A DNA stretch of 64,000 nucleotides from Denitrovibrio acetiphilus DSM 12809 (GCF_000025725.1 NC_013943.1:3158078-3222077); one strand, 5' to 3'. Shown: positions 42,360-51,570, counted from the stretch's first letter. Made by a program: numbers and translations. Notes: generated by a model from the letters alone, not told the origin.

Positions 42360-43099
42360 AAGTAGTATCAGTATTTAATATCAAAGGTGGAGTGGGCAAA
42401 ACGGCAGCGTCTGTTAATCTGGCATATTTTGCCGGGCTGGCAGGTTGTAAAACTCTTGTGTGGGATCTTGATCCTCAGGCAGCATGTACCTATTATTTCA
42501 GGGTTAAGCCGAAGATAAAGAAAGACATTGGCAAGGCTCTGACAAAAGGGAACAGTCTGGACAAAAGCATTAAGGCGACAGACTTCGATAATGTTGATAT
42601 ACTCCCTTCGGATTTCTCGTATCGGAACCTTGATATTGTGCTTGGGGAGCAGAAGAAGCCTAAGCGCGTCATTCAGGCAGCCCTTAAAAGAGCTTTTGAA
42701 GGTTATGACCTTTTGCTGGTGGACAGTCCGCCGGGGATAGGTCTTTTGTCGGAGAATATTATACGTGCATCTGATGTTATGCTTATGCCGCTGATACCGA
42801 CTGTGCTTTCTGTTCGGACTTGCGGGATGCTTATGGAGCACCTACGCTCCGAGCGGATACGCGGTACGGAAGTCTGTGCTTTTTTCTCAATGATGGACAG
42901 GCGCAAAAAGATGCACAGAGACATAGCTGACTCATTCAGCGAGAAGGGTGTGAGAGCACTCGACTCATGGATTCCGTACAGCGCCGATGTTGAAAAGATG
43001 GGATTGCACCGTTCGCCAGTGGCGGAATTTGCTCCTAAATCATCAGCGGCGAGGTCTTTTGCTGGATTATGGGAAGAAGTTAATAGTATTATTAAATAA
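42356..43099 (+). CDS. ParA-family ATPase of the polyphosphate operon
   Basis: A 247-residue deviant Walker ATPase with KGGVGKTAA at 10-18 (signature lysine kept), DLDPQAACTYYF and VDSPPGIGLLSEN (Walker B), plus C-terminal basic residues compatible with nucleoid binding. It is clearly different from chromosomal ParA at 17.6 kb (shorter, with the insert RVKPKIKKDIGKALTKG) and has no ParB partner. Overlap with CHAD upstream and 12-bp spacing to ppx place it inside the polyphosphate operon. By analogy with McdA and other cargo-positioning ParAs, I infer that it spaces polyphosphate granules on the nucleoid. Confidence 0.9.
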   Translation: MKVVSVFNIKGGVGKTAASVNLAYFAGLAGCKTLVWDLDPQAACTYYFRVKPKIKKDIGKALTKGNSLDKSIKATDFDNVDILPSDFSYRNLDIVLGEQKKPKRVIQAALKRAFEGYDLLLVDSPPGIGLLSENIIRASDVMLMPLIPTVLSVRTCGMLMEHLRSERIRGTEVCAFFSMMDRRKKMHRDIADSFSEKGVRALDSWIPYSADVEKMGLHRSPVAEFAPKSSAARSFAGLWEEVNSIIK

Positions 43100-43111
43100 A
43101 AAGGACACTAA

Positions 43112-44638
43112 ATGGGTGCTGGAGACTATCTGAATATAGCTGTTGTAGACATCGGGAGTAACTCTCTGCGTATGCAGATATCCGAGGTTAAAGGCAAAAG
43201 CTACAGAATACTTGAGGATTATAAAGAGATGCTCCGGCTCGGTGATACGATATATACCGTGGGGTATTTTACTCCGGAGGCGATAGACAGGATCGTTGAG
43301 ACACTGAAAGGCGTTAAAAAACTTGCTGAGAGCCGTGGGTGTGAGACCATACGCGCCATAGCCACAGCTGCGTTTCGTGAGGCAGACAACATGGGTGAGG
43401 TTCTTATTCATGTTGAGGATGCCACAGGGATAAAGATAGAAGTTATTTCGGGGGAAGAGGAAGCCAGGCTGGCGTATCTTGCTGCCACAGCTAATTTTGA
43501 ACTTGCCGGGCGGAAGGCTGTCGTAGCTGATATAGGCGGCGGGAGCACTGAGTATACTGTAATAGAAGATGGTAAAATGGTCAGATCCGTGAGCCTGCCA
43601 CTCGGTTGCAATAGGCTTATGAGGGAATTTCTTCTGGATGACCCTCCGAAATCATCACAGATTCTCAGCATGAAAGAGCATATCAAGCGGAGTCAGCTTG
43701 AGGTCGGGCTTAGCAGAGATATTGATATGGTGATATGTACTGGCGGTTCTATGAATAATGTTGCTGTGGTCAAACATTACAAAGATAAACTGGTTCGTGC
43801 CAGCAATGTTAAATATGTCGAGCGTATATTTCTTAAAAAATTTATAAAAGATTTCAGTGAAAAATCTTACAGCCAGCGTATAAAAACAGAAGGGCTGGAA
43901 GAACAGCGGGGTGATCTCATTCTGCCGGCTGCAATACAGACAGATATGATTCTGAACGAGACTGGCGCAAGCGGTTTTTATACCCTTTCAGGTGGACTCA
44001 GGGCAGGGCTGACAATAGATACTATCAACAGAATGGGGATAGAGCTCCCTTTTCAGAATAATGCCGAGAACATACGATATTCCAGGCTGATAGAAGTTGG
44101 GAACAAATTTGAGTTTGATGAATCCGGCGCTGTGCAGGTTATGAAGCTTGCGAAAAAGCTTTATACGGGGCTTGCCTATGAGATGGGTCTTGGCGGGCGT
44201 GACTGGGTTCTTCTGGAGGCTGCTGCTGTGCTTCGTGATGTAGGGAAACATATAGCCTATTCTAAGCATCATAAGCATACTTATTATCTTATAAAGCACA
44301 GTGAGCTGGTGGGGTATTCTGTTAAAGAGGTTGAGCTTATAGCCAATATCGCAAGATACCACAGGAAAAGTTCTCCGAAACAGAGCCATGAGGATTACAA
44401 TATGCTGAACGACACTGACAGGGAGCGCGTTATAAAGCTTGCTTCCATACTTCGCATCGCCATTGCTCTGGACAGGTCACATAAAGGTCAGATAAAAAAT
44501 CTGAAAGTTGATGTCAGAGACAGTTCGGTTGTGATAGAGGCAGTGAGCAAGGGTGATATTTCAATGGAGATAAGGGATTTTGGACTTAAAAAAGAACTGA
44601 TCTCGAAACTATTAAAAAAGACGGTAGAGCTTGTATGA
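43112..44638 (+). CDS. ppx: Exopolyphosphatase / guanosine pentaphosphate phosphatase (Ppx/GppA)
   Basis: A 508-residue ASKHA-fold phosphatase with complete active-site motifs: VVDIGSNSLRM (near 11-21), ATAAFREADN, VISGEEEARLAYLA (catalytic glutamate) and VADIGGGSTEYTV (near 146). The C-terminal third is an HD-like domain (LRDVGKHIAYSKHHKHTYYLI). Such enzymes release phosphate from polyphosphate ends or hydrolyse pppGpp; the operon context with ppk and CHAD favours polyphosphate. The stop overlaps the second Ppx-like gene by 4 bp. Confidence 0.92.
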   Translation: MGAGDYLNIAVVDIGSNSLRMQISEVKGKSYRILEDYKEMLRLGDTIYTVGYFTPEAIDRIVETLKGVKKLAESRGCETIRAIATAAFREADNMGEVLIHVEDATGIKIEVISGEEEARLAYLAATANFELAGRKAVVADIGGGSTEYTVIEDGKMVRSVSLPLGCNRLMREFLLDDPPKSSQILSMKEHIKRSQLEVGLSRDIDMVICTGGSMNNVAVVKHYKDKLVRASNVKYVERIFLKKFIKDFSEKSYSQRIKTEGLEEQRGDLILPAAIQTDMILNETGASGFYTLSGGLRAGLTIDTINRMGIELPFQNNAENIRYSRLIEVGNKFEFDESGAVQVMKLAKKLYTGLAYEMGLGGRDWVLLEAAAVLRDVGKHIAYSKHHKHTYYLIKHSELVGYSVKEVELIANIARYHRKSSPKQSHEDYNMLNDTDRERVIKLASILRIAIALDRSHKGQIKNLKVDVRDSSVVIEAVSKGDISMEIRDFGLKKELISKLLKKTVELV

Positions 44639-46152
44639 AAAACGGTATTTTTGCAGCAATTAATATCGGAGCCAGCGCCTTCCGCATGCATATCAGCGAG
44701 TATGTAAACGGAGAGGAGCGCACTCTTGAATATCTTATAAAACCATTTCGCCTTGGTAAGGATACTTTCTCTAAGGGGTATATCGCCCTTGAAAATGTCT
44801 ATCTTGCTACGGACATCCTGAGGAAATTCAGCCAGAAGCTTGATGAATACAATATACGCAAACATTACAAAGCTGTTTGTACCAGTGGTGTGCGTGAGGC
44901 TGTGAACAGAGCGTTTTTTATAGATCATGTCCGTCAGGAGACGGGGATAGATCTAGAGATTATCGAACCGGCAGATGAAATATACATCAAATATGTCGGT
45001 GTTAAAAATGACATAGCCGGATTCAGCCAATATGAAAAAGACGGGGTGCTGATCGCTAATATTTCAAGCGGCAATGTTGCCCTTGCCATACTGAAGGATG
45101 AGCAGAATATATACTCCGGAGCACTTCCTTACGGCAGTCTTCGACTCCGGCGGATATTCAGCGACATACCACGAATCAGCAGATACAAAGCTTATGAGCA
45201 GTATGTTATGAAGATGTTTCACTCTATGGAAGGCGGGATGTCAAAGGACACCAGACTGAAGCACTTTATCAGTGCGGGCAGTTCTCTGAATATTCTGCTG
45301 AGCATCTTCAGACCTGTTAAGAATGAACTCAAGAGATCCGACCTTGAAAAGCTCTATGAAAAGATTAAACAGATGCCGAGAGACACTATTATGACAAGCC
45401 TGAATATCAGGAAAGATGAGGCGTCTGTGCTGCTGCCGACCCTTGTTACATATCTGAAGCTTATGGACTATGCCGGGACTGATACTGTGAAGTTTACGAG
45501 GCAGTCGTTCCCTCATACTCTGAGCCTTTATTATTCCGGTAATATAAGAGACAGAGGGTTTGTGAATCGTGTGCGCAGCACTATCCTCGGTATAGGCAGA
45601 AGGTATAATATGGACGAGAAACATGCGGAGACAACTGTGCGTTTCTCGATGAAGCTGTTCGAAAAACTAAGACCTCTGCACTCCCTCGGACGAAGGGAGA
45701 AGCTTATGTTGGAGGCTGCGTCTATACTCAGTGATGTCGGCAATTATATAGGCTCCAGAAACCACAACAAGCATTCGTACTACCTTGTGCAGTCCATAGA
45801 AATCCCCGGGCTGGACAGGCAGTTTGTCAAGATTGTTTCTTATCTTGCCCTGATGCATAACGGTGATGTTGAGCACTGGTTTGAGAATAAGTATAATTAT
45901 TTTCCTATGGAGAAAAGACTTCTTATCAAAAAGCTCGTGAGCATTCTGCGTGTTTCTGATGCTATGGATGCCTCGCATATGAACCTTATCACAGACTTTG
46001 ATGTTGATATACTTCAGGGGAAAATTGTTATAAGGGCGAAATGTAAAAAGACACCATTTCTGGAAAAATTATCGTTCGAGGAGAAAGGACGTATTTTTAT
46101 GGATACATTCGGTATCCCCATCGAGCTTGAAACAAGAATACTATACGATTAA
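44635..46152 (+). CDS. Catalytically degenerate Ppx/GppA-like protein
   Basis: A 505-residue full-length homologue of the preceding Ppx, with the same two-part layout (ASKHA fold, then HD-like domain with SDVGNYIGSRNHNKHSYYLV). All nucleotide and catalytic motifs are altered: AINIGASAFRM for the first phosphate loop, CTSGVREAVN kept in shape, the catalytic SGEEEA replaced by EPADEI, and DIGGGSTE replaced by NISSGNVA. The frame is intact over 1.5 kb, so it is a maintained pseudoenzyme, perhaps a regulatory partner that binds polyphosphate or (p)ppGpp. It starts inside the stop of the active ppx (ATGA). Confidence 0.85.
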   Translation: MKNGIFAAINIGASAFRMHISEYVNGEERTLEYLIKPFRLGKDTFSKGYIALENVYLATDILRKFSQKLDEYNIRKHYKAVCTSGVREAVNRAFFIDHVRQETGIDLEIIEPADEIYIKYVGVKNDIAGFSQYEKDGVLIANISSGNVALAILKDEQNIYSGALPYGSLRLRRIFSDIPRISRYKAYEQYVMKMFHSMEGGMSKDTRLKHFISAGSSLNILLSIFRPVKNELKRSDLEKLYEKIKQMPRDTIMTSLNIRKDEASVLLPTLVTYLKLMDYAGTDTVKFTRQSFPHTLSLYYSGNIRDRGFVNRVRSTILGIGRRYNMDEKHAETTVRFSMKLFEKLRPLHSLGRREKLMLEAASILSDVGNYIGSRNHNKHSYYLVQSIEIPGLDRQFVKIVSYLALMHNGDVEHWFENKYNYFPMEKRLLIKKLVSILRVSDAMDASHMNLITDFDVDILQGKIVIRAKCKKTPFLEKLSFEEKGRIFMDTFGIPIELETRILYD

Positions 46153-46176
46153 AAATAAGCGGAAAAGGTAATATAC

Positions 46177-48177
46177 ATGAGTGAACAGACCCCTTTTATC
46201 AACAGGGAACTGAGCTGGCTTGAATTTAACAGAAGAGTCCTTATGGAAGCGGTTGATCCGGATGTTCCGCTCCTTGAAAAGCTGAAGTTTCTTGCTATAT
46301 TTTCGTCTAATCTGGACGAGTTTTTTATGATACGTGTTGGCGGGCTTAAAGATCAGCATGATGCCGGATACCGGAAAACGGACATAGCCGGAATGACGCC
46401 GGCAGAACAACTGGAAAAGATCAGTGCAAAGGCTCATGAGTTGACCCATCTCCGGCAGGGGATTTTTGTTCAGGTGAAGTCTGACCTTGAAAAGAAGGGG
46501 ATTGTGATAGCACCGGAAGTTGATCCTGAGCTGGATGAGATAACCGAGGCTATTTTTAACGAAGAGATTTATCCTGTTATATCGCCGGTGACGCTGTCTT
46601 CCGCTAACCCTATGCCTTTTATATATAATTTCCGCCTGTCAGTTTATGCCGTACTGAAGAAAGGTGGGGAGATTTATCACTCGATAATAATTCTGCCTGA
46701 AAGTATGCAGCGTATTTTTCGTGTGAAGCTCGAGAAAACTTATTATATCTTCGCTGAAGATGTTCTGAAGAGATATCTGCCCCTTGTTTTCCCTGACTAT
46801 GAGATTGTTGACAGCTACTGTCTGCGTGTAACCCGTAACGCCGATTTGTCCCTTGAAGAGGAGGGCGCAGAAGACCTCCTTGTTTCAATCAAAAAGTACC
46901 TGAAAACAAGGCGTAAGGGCGGAATATGCCGGCTGGAAGTTGACGGAAGACTCCCTTCGGATATTCTGGATAAGATGGCGGAGCTCATGCAGTTTGAAAA
47001 AGATGATGTGTATGTGATTGATGACGTAATAGATATGACATCTCTTTTTGGGATTACTGCTGAAAAGCCTGAACTGTGTTATCCGCCTTTCAAGAGCAAA
47101 CTGCCGGAAGGCTTTGATGAGAAAACGGATATTTTTGAATTTATAAAACAGAAAGACGTAATAATGTATCGTCCGTATCACGACTTCTCTTTTATCTCAC
47201 GTCTGGTTGCGAAGGCAAGTACAGATTCGTCTGTGGTTTCAATAAAGATGACGATCTATAGAGCGAACAAAAACTCGACGATTATGGAAAACCTTATGAA
47301 AGCGGCTCGGAACGGTAAACACGTCAGTGTTGTGATAGAGCTTAAAGCAAGGTTTGATGAAGCTCGTAATGTCGATTGGGCAGCGATGCTGGAAGAGGCC
47401 GGCTGCATAGTGACATACGGCATAGTCGGTTTGAAGATACACTCTAAGAACCTGCTTATCGTCCGCAAAGAGAAGGGGAGGATCGTCCGGTATTCTCACA
47501 TGTCCACAGGGAATTTTAATGAAATGACAGCAGGAATATATACTGATGTGGATTATGTGACCGCAGACGAAGAGGTGGGGCGTGACTCCGCCGCGCTTTT
47601 CAACTTTCTGATGGGGTATACAGAGATAGCGAACTGGAAGCATTTTTACTTGGCTCCCAGATCTATTAAGTCAAAACTGCTGGAGCTTATAGACGAAGAG
47701 ATATCCCACGCGAAAGCGGGGAAGAAAGCACGCATAATAGTGAAAGTGAATTCCATAATGGAAAAGATGCTTGTGGACAAGATCATTGAGGCATCACAGG
47801 CGGGAGTGAATATTGACCTTATAGTGAGGGGGATATGTGCAATACAGCCGGGGCTGCAAGGTCTTACGGAGAATGTCACTGTCCGCAGTATCGTAGGTCG
47901 GTTTCTTGAGCATCCGCGAATAATGTATTTTTATGCAGACGGGCAGGAACGTATATTCTTTTCCACCGCAGACTGGATGGAAAGAAATATGGACAGACGT
48001 GTTGAGCTCCTTTTCGAAGTTTCTATACAGCACGGCAAGGATTTTCTGAAAGAGATTCTGGACGAAAATTTAAAAGATAATCAAAAAGCATGGGTTCAGA
48101 AAGGCGTGGAATATAAGAAAGTTAAAGCGAACAGCAATAAATTTAATCATCAGGAGTACAGAGCATATAATATTTGA
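46177..48177 (+). CDS. ppk: Polyphosphate kinase
   Basis: A 666-residue PPK1. It starts with INRELSWLEFNRRVL (N domain) and NLDEFFMIRVGGLKDQ, continues with the H domain, and shows the phospholipase D-like catalytic halves: KIHSKNLLIV with the autophosphorylated histidine near 427 and the second histidine in FLEHPRIMYFY near 585. It reversibly transfers the ATP gamma phosphate to polyphosphate at the membrane. Last large gene of the sixA-CHAD-parA-ppx-ppx2-ppk operon (24 bp after the Ppx-like gene), so synthesis, degradation and positioning functions are co-expressed. Confidence 0.95.
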   Translation: MSEQTPFINRELSWLEFNRRVLMEAVDPDVPLLEKLKFLAIFSSNLDEFFMIRVGGLKDQHDAGYRKTDIAGMTPAEQLEKISAKAHELTHLRQGIFVQVKSDLEKKGIVIAPEVDPELDEITEAIFNEEIYPVISPVTLSSANPMPFIYNFRLSVYAVLKKGGEIYHSIIILPESMQRIFRVKLEKTYYIFAEDVLKRYLPLVFPDYEIVDSYCLRVTRNADLSLEEEGAEDLLVSIKKYLKTRRKGGICRLEVDGRLPSDILDKMAELMQFEKDDVYVIDDVIDMTSLFGITAEKPELCYPPFKSKLPEGFDEKTDIFEFIKQKDVIMYRPYHDFSFISRLVAKASTDSSVVSIKMTIYRANKNSTIMENLMKAARNGKHVSVVIELKARFDEARNVDWAAMLEEAGCIVTYGIVGLKIHSKNLLIVRKEKGRIVRYSHMSTGNFNEMTAGIYTDVDYVTADEEVGRDSAALFNFLMGYTEIANWKHFYLAPRSIKSKLLELIDEEISHAKAGKKARIIVKVNSIMEKMLVDKIIEASQAGVNIDLIVRGICAIQPGLQGLTENVTVRSIVGRFLEHPRIMYFYADGQERIFFSTADWMERNMDRRVELLFEVSIQHGKDFLKEILDENLKDNQKAWVQKGVEYKKVKANSNKFNHQEYRAYNI

Positions 48178-48246
48178 TGTTGACATTCAATATCGATAAG
48201 TTATATTGAGACTTAAGAAGTCTTGAAAAGAAAGTGAGGTGCTCCG

Positions 48247-48357
48247 ATGACAAAGTTATGCGGCGGCAAAGCCGAAAAAAAACAGAAACGCTTCACATGC
48301 AGCAAATGCGGAGCGACCGCTAATAAAAAAGATAATTTATGCAGACCTGTTAAGTAG
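48247..48357 (+). CDS. 36-residue four-cysteine zinc-ribbon-like protein
   Basis: A short frame of 36 codons with a strong ribosome binding site (GTGAGGTG) 6 bases before the ATG. Four cysteines are arranged C5-x12-C18-x2-C21-x10-C32 in a very basic chain (ten lysines), with the CSKCGATANKKDNLC knuckle typical of zinc ribbons. Its position between ppk and a strong terminator makes it the likely last gene of the polyphosphate operon. Basic zinc proteins of this size can bind nucleic acids; here a polyanion such as polyphosphate is also possible. I recall similar small proteins in delta-proteobacteria, but cannot verify this. Confidence 0.75.
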   Translation: MTKLCGGKAEKKQKRFTCSKCGATANKKDNLCRPVK

Positions 48358-48423
48358 GTTTCAGGTTTGAACAGAAAGATTATATAAACGAATTAACCTC
48401 CACAAAAAGTAACAAGATTTATG

Positions 48424-48460
48424 CCCGCTGTGTTTACCCCGCACAGCGGGTTTTTTCTTT
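48424..48460 (+). terminator. Strong intrinsic terminator closing the polyphosphate operon
   Basis: CCCGCTGTG (48424-48432) and CACAGCGGG (48442-48450) form a perfect 9-bp stem with a nine-base loop, followed by TTTTTTCTTT. It separates the polyphosphate genes from hisF. Confidence 0.93.
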
Positions 48461-48559
48461 GCAGGGTAACTGGTTTATTCGCTCTTCTTCTTAAGTAGAA
48501 GTTGATTTATCCTCTGAATTAGTTCATATTTTTAAAACAAATCTAACTGGAAGGCTTAA

Positions 48560-49321
48560 ATGCTGGCAAAAAGAATCATTCCCTGTCTGGACGTGAAAGA
48601 CGGAAGGGTTGTTAAGGGAACAAATTTTGTAAATTTACGTGATGCCGGTGACCCTGTAGAGGTTGCGCAGATATATGACGAACAGGGGGCTGATGAGCTT
48701 ACTTTTCTGGACATTACTGCAAGCTCGGATAACAGAGGCATCATACTGGACGTTGTGGCAAAGACAGCAGAGCGTGTTTTTATGCCCGTGACTGTCGGAG
48801 GCGGGGTTAGAGAGGTTTCTGATATCAGAAATCTGCTGAACTCCGGTGCAGACAAAGTATCCATAAATACTGCGGCTGTGCATAATCCTGACTTTGTTAA
48901 GGAATCTGCTCTGAAATTCGGCTCGCAGTGCACGGTGGTTGCGATAGACGCTAAAAGAAAGGCGGACGGTTCCGGCTGGGAAGTTTATACTCACGGCGGA
49001 CGCAAACCCACAGGGCTTGACGCTGTTGAATGGGCGCTTAAAATGGAGAGCTTCGGTGCGGGGGAGATACTGCTTACCAGTATGGACTGTGACGGCACGA
49101 AAGACGGCTACGACAACGGACTTAATGCTGCGATATCAGAAGCGCTTATGATACCTGTGATAGCTTCCGGTGGTGTCGGCAGCCCCGAGCACATATATGA
49201 CGGACTTACAAGAGGGAAAGCGGATGCGGCTCTTGCGGCAAGTATTTTCCATTTCAGGGAATATACTATCGGCGAGGTTAAGCAGTATCTGAAAGAGAGA
49301 AATGTCCCTGTACGGATATAG
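48560..49321 (+). CDS. hisF: Imidazole glycerol phosphate synthase, cyclase subunit
   Basis: Uses ammonia from HisH to close the imidazole ring in histidine synthesis, yielding imidazole glycerol phosphate and AICAR. The 253-residue barrel has [15 protein letters not shown] with catalytic D11, the second catalytic aspartate in [19 protein letters not shown] and [10 protein letters not shown] phosphate-binding loops. hisE follows after 17 bp; hisH and other his genes are not nearby. Confidence 0.96.
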   Translation: MLAKRIIPCLDVKDGRVVKGTNFVNLRDAGDPVEVAQIYDEQGADELTFLDITASSDNRGIILDVVAKTAERVFMPVTVGGGVREVSDIRNLLNSGADKVSINTAAVHNPDFVKESALKFGSQCTVVAIDAKRKADGSGWEVYTHGGRKPTGLDAVEWALKMESFGAGEILLTSMDCDGTKDGYDNGLNAAISEALMIPVIASGGVGSPEHIYDGLTRGKADAALAASIFHFREYTIGEVKQYLKERNVPVRI

Positions 49322-49338
49322 ATTTAGAGGTTTAATAA

Positions 49339-49641
49339 ATGAATGTTGAGATTATAGAGAAACTTGTTGAGGTTGTCAGGGAGCGTAAGGCGAATCCTTC
49401 AGATAATTCTTACACCTGCCAGCTTCTGAACGGCGGGTCAAACAAAATTATTAAAAAGCTGGGCGAAGAGAATGCAGAGCTTATTAAAGCTATACTGACT
49501 GAAGATGACAAGGATGTTGCCGGTGAAACAGCAGATTTGTTATATCATCTGATAGTAGCGCTGGAATTCAGGAACGTGCAGTTTGAAGATGTGCTTGGTG
49601 TGCTTCAGGAGCGTTTCGGCAAGTCCGGAATCCGAAAATAG
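49339..49641 (+). CDS. hisE: Phosphoribosyl-ATP pyrophosphatase
   Basis: A 100-residue all-alpha MazG-fold enzyme that hydrolyses phosphoribosyl-ATP to phosphoribosyl-AMP, the second histidine step. Seen: SYTCQLLNGGSNKIIKKLGEENAELIKA (metal-binding glutamates) and ETADLLYHLIVAL (E-x-x-D-type motif). Size is typical of stand-alone HisE, so HisI must be a separate gene elsewhere. It follows hisF. Confidence 0.93.
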   Translation: MNVEIIEKLVEVVRERKANPSDNSYTCQLLNGGSNKIIKKLGEENAELIKAILTEDDKDVAGETADLLYHLIVALEFRNVQFEDVLGVLQERFGKSGIRK

Positions 49642-49719
49642 GCTATGCTATTTAACTGTTGACATTCGGGTGCGTTGTAATTAAGATTGTTGCTCTTTGA
49701 CTTCAAAAGGGAGAAGTGC

Positions 49720-50214
49720 GTGAAACTCTCATTTAAGGAACTGTCGCTAGAACCTGCGTCTTTTAACGGGGTATACAGCTTTGAAGACGGCGATTTTAAA
49801 GTTGGCGTTACAGGGTATCAGGCGGACTTCGTGCCGACAGATGCCGGACTTTATGTTGATATCCGGTTTGATTATGAGTTTACTGCGCCGTGCGACAGGT
49901 GCCTTGAGCCTGCAAAAGGGTTCGGCTCCGGCAGATCAGGCATACAGCTTTCCCTTCAGCCGGAGGAAGTAAAGGACGAAACAGAGCTCGGTGATGATGA
50001 TATGGGAATCGTCTATATCGAAGGCGACGAAATCAACCTTGAGGAGCTTGTCAGGCAGGAAGTGATTTATGATCTCCCTGTGAGAATGGTGTGCGGTGAT
50101 GACTGCAAGGGGCTTTGCCCTCAATGCGGTATAAACCTCAATATCAGTAAATGTAAATGTGATATTATAACTGATCCGAGATGGACAGTTTTGAAAGATA
50201 TAAAGAAAGACTAG
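49720..50214 (+). CDS. yceD: YceD/DUF177 family protein
   Basis: A 164-residue protein starting at GTG 49720, with AAAGGGAG as ribosome binding site 6 bases upstream; an upstream TTG at 49687 would add 11 residues with no site. It shows the family layout: a beta-rich N-terminal part, CDRCLEPAKG near residue 57-66, an acidic middle with LEELVRQEVIYDLPVRMVC, and a C-terminal CKGLCPQCGINLN that may bind zinc. YceD is nearly always next to rpmF and is implicated in 23S rRNA processing or ribosome assembly. Here it precedes rpmF by 53 bp. Confidence 0.9.
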   Translation: MKLSFKELSLEPASFNGVYSFEDGDFKVGVTGYQADFVPTDAGLYVDIRFDYEFTAPCDRCLEPAKGFGSGRSGIQLSLQPEEVKDETELGDDDMGIVYIEGDEINLEELVRQEVIYDLPVRMVCGDDCKGLCPQCGINLNISKCKCDIITDPRWTVLKDIKKD

Positions 50215-50267
50215 ATTCAGAAAGTCTGCAACTGACTTGCTGAGCTATTAATAAGGAGTCTACTAAG

Positions 50268-50450
50268 ATGGGTGTACCAAAGAATAAGACATCAAGACAC
50301 AAAAAAGGCAGCAGAAGAAGCCACCACCACGCTACAACTATGGCATACAGCAAATGTTCAAACTGCGGTGAGCTTAAGCTTAACCACAGAGTATGTCCTG
50401 ATTGTGGTCATTACAACAAAAAGCAGGTCATCGCTACTGACGAGCTTTAA
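50268..50450 (+). CDS. rpmF: 50S ribosomal protein L32
   Basis: A 60-residue L32 with the conserved basic N terminus (GVPKNKTSRHKKGSRRSHHH) and a complete zinc ribbon, KCSNCGELKLNHRVCPDCGHYN, four cysteines intact, thus the zinc-dependent (C+) form. AAGGAG lies 8 bases before the ATG. plsX follows 3 bp after the stop; ribosomal protein and lipid synthesis genes are classically co-transcribed here. Confidence 0.97.
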   Translation: MGVPKNKTSRHKKGSRRSHHHATTMAYSKCSNCGELKLNHRVCPDCGHYNKKQVIATDEL

Positions 50451-50453
50451 GAT

Positions 50454-51533
50454 ATGAAGGTCGTCGTTGATGCAATGGGAGGGGACAACGCTCCCCGTGA
50501 GATCGTTAAAGGTGCAGTAGCTGCTGTTAAGCAATACGGCATGCAGGTCATATTGGTTGGCGACGAGCAGGAAATCAGGCGGGAGCTTGAATCCTGTGGC
50601 GGGGACAAGCTTAAGAAGATAGAAGTTGTCCATGCTGAAGAAAAAGTCGAGATGGATGATAGTCCTTCTCAGATACTTCGTACTAAAAGAAATTCCTCTA
50701 TACATCAGGGTCTGCGTCTTGTTAAACAGGGTGACGGCGCTGCATTTTTCAGTGCCGGTAATACCGGTGCGGTCATGGCATGCGCAAAGATGATTCTGAA
50801 AACATTGCCGGGGATAGACAGACCGGCAATTGCTGCTGTTATGCCTACAGTTAAAGGCGCAACAGTAATGTGTGATGTAGGGGCAAATGTCGACTGCAAA
50901 ATAGAAAACTATGTCCAGTTTGCTATCATGGCCAGTGCCTATGCGTCACTTATTATGCATAAGGAAAAGCCTTCTGTGGGACTTATGTCCGTTGGGGAAG
51001 AAGATGTTAAAGGTAACGATATTACCAAAAACGTTTTCAAATTTCTCTCGGAATTGGGCAAATCAGGTGTGATCGATTTTTACGGTAACGTTGAAGGTAA
51101 AGATGTGTTCAAAGGCACATCGGATGTTATCGTTGTGGACGGTTTTGCCGGCAATGTCGCTCTGAAAGTTTCAGAGTCTGCCGGCTGGTATGTTTCTCAA
51201 ATGCTGAAAGAGGAGCTTCGCTCTTCGTTACTTACTAAAATCGGCGCCATACTGTTAATCCCTGCTCTTAAAAGAATAAAAAAACGTGCGGACCACTCGG
51301 AATATGGCGGAGCACCTCTGTTGGGTGTTAACGGAGTTTGCATCATAGGGCATGGGAGTGCAAACGAAACTGCTGTTAAATACAGTGTAAAAATGGCACA
51401 TGATCTTGCTGTAAAACACCTGAACGGGCTTATTGCGGAGAGTATCGCAGAGTCTGTTAAAGTATTAAACGTTGACAAAGAAGACTCTTTCTGGAACAAT
51501 ATCGTCGAAAAATTTAAGAGGAAAACTATTTAA
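50454..51533 (+). CDS. plsX: Phosphate acyltransferase PlsX
   Basis: Converts acyl-ACP to acyl phosphate for phospholipid synthesis (PlsX/PlsY route). The 359-residue protein starts with VVVDAMGGDNAPREIVKGA, and contains FFSAGNTGAVMA, MCDVGANVDCK and VVVDGFAGNVALKVSE, all typical. The C terminus ends in a lysine-rich stretch. It is placed between rpmF and fabH as in many bacteria. Confidence 0.96.
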   Translation: MKVVVDAMGGDNAPREIVKGAVAAVKQYGMQVILVGDEQEIRRELESCGGDKLKKIEVVHAEEKVEMDDSPSQILRTKRNSSIHQGLRLVKQGDGAAFFSAGNTGAVMACAKMILKTLPGIDRPAIAAVMPTVKGATVMCDVGANVDCKIENYVQFAIMASAYASLIMHKEKPSVGLMSVGEEDVKGNDITKNVFKFLSELGKSGVIDFYGNVEGKDVFKGTSDVIVVDGFAGNVALKVSESAGWYVSQMLKEELRSSLLTKIGAILLIPALKRIKKRADHSEYGGAPLLGVNGVCIIGHGSANETAVKYSVKMAHDLAVKHLNGLIAESIAESVKVLNVDKEDSFWNNIVEKFKRKTI

Positions 51534-51570
51534 ATTTTTAACCGATGCAAAACTCCTACAGGTGGGGCAT

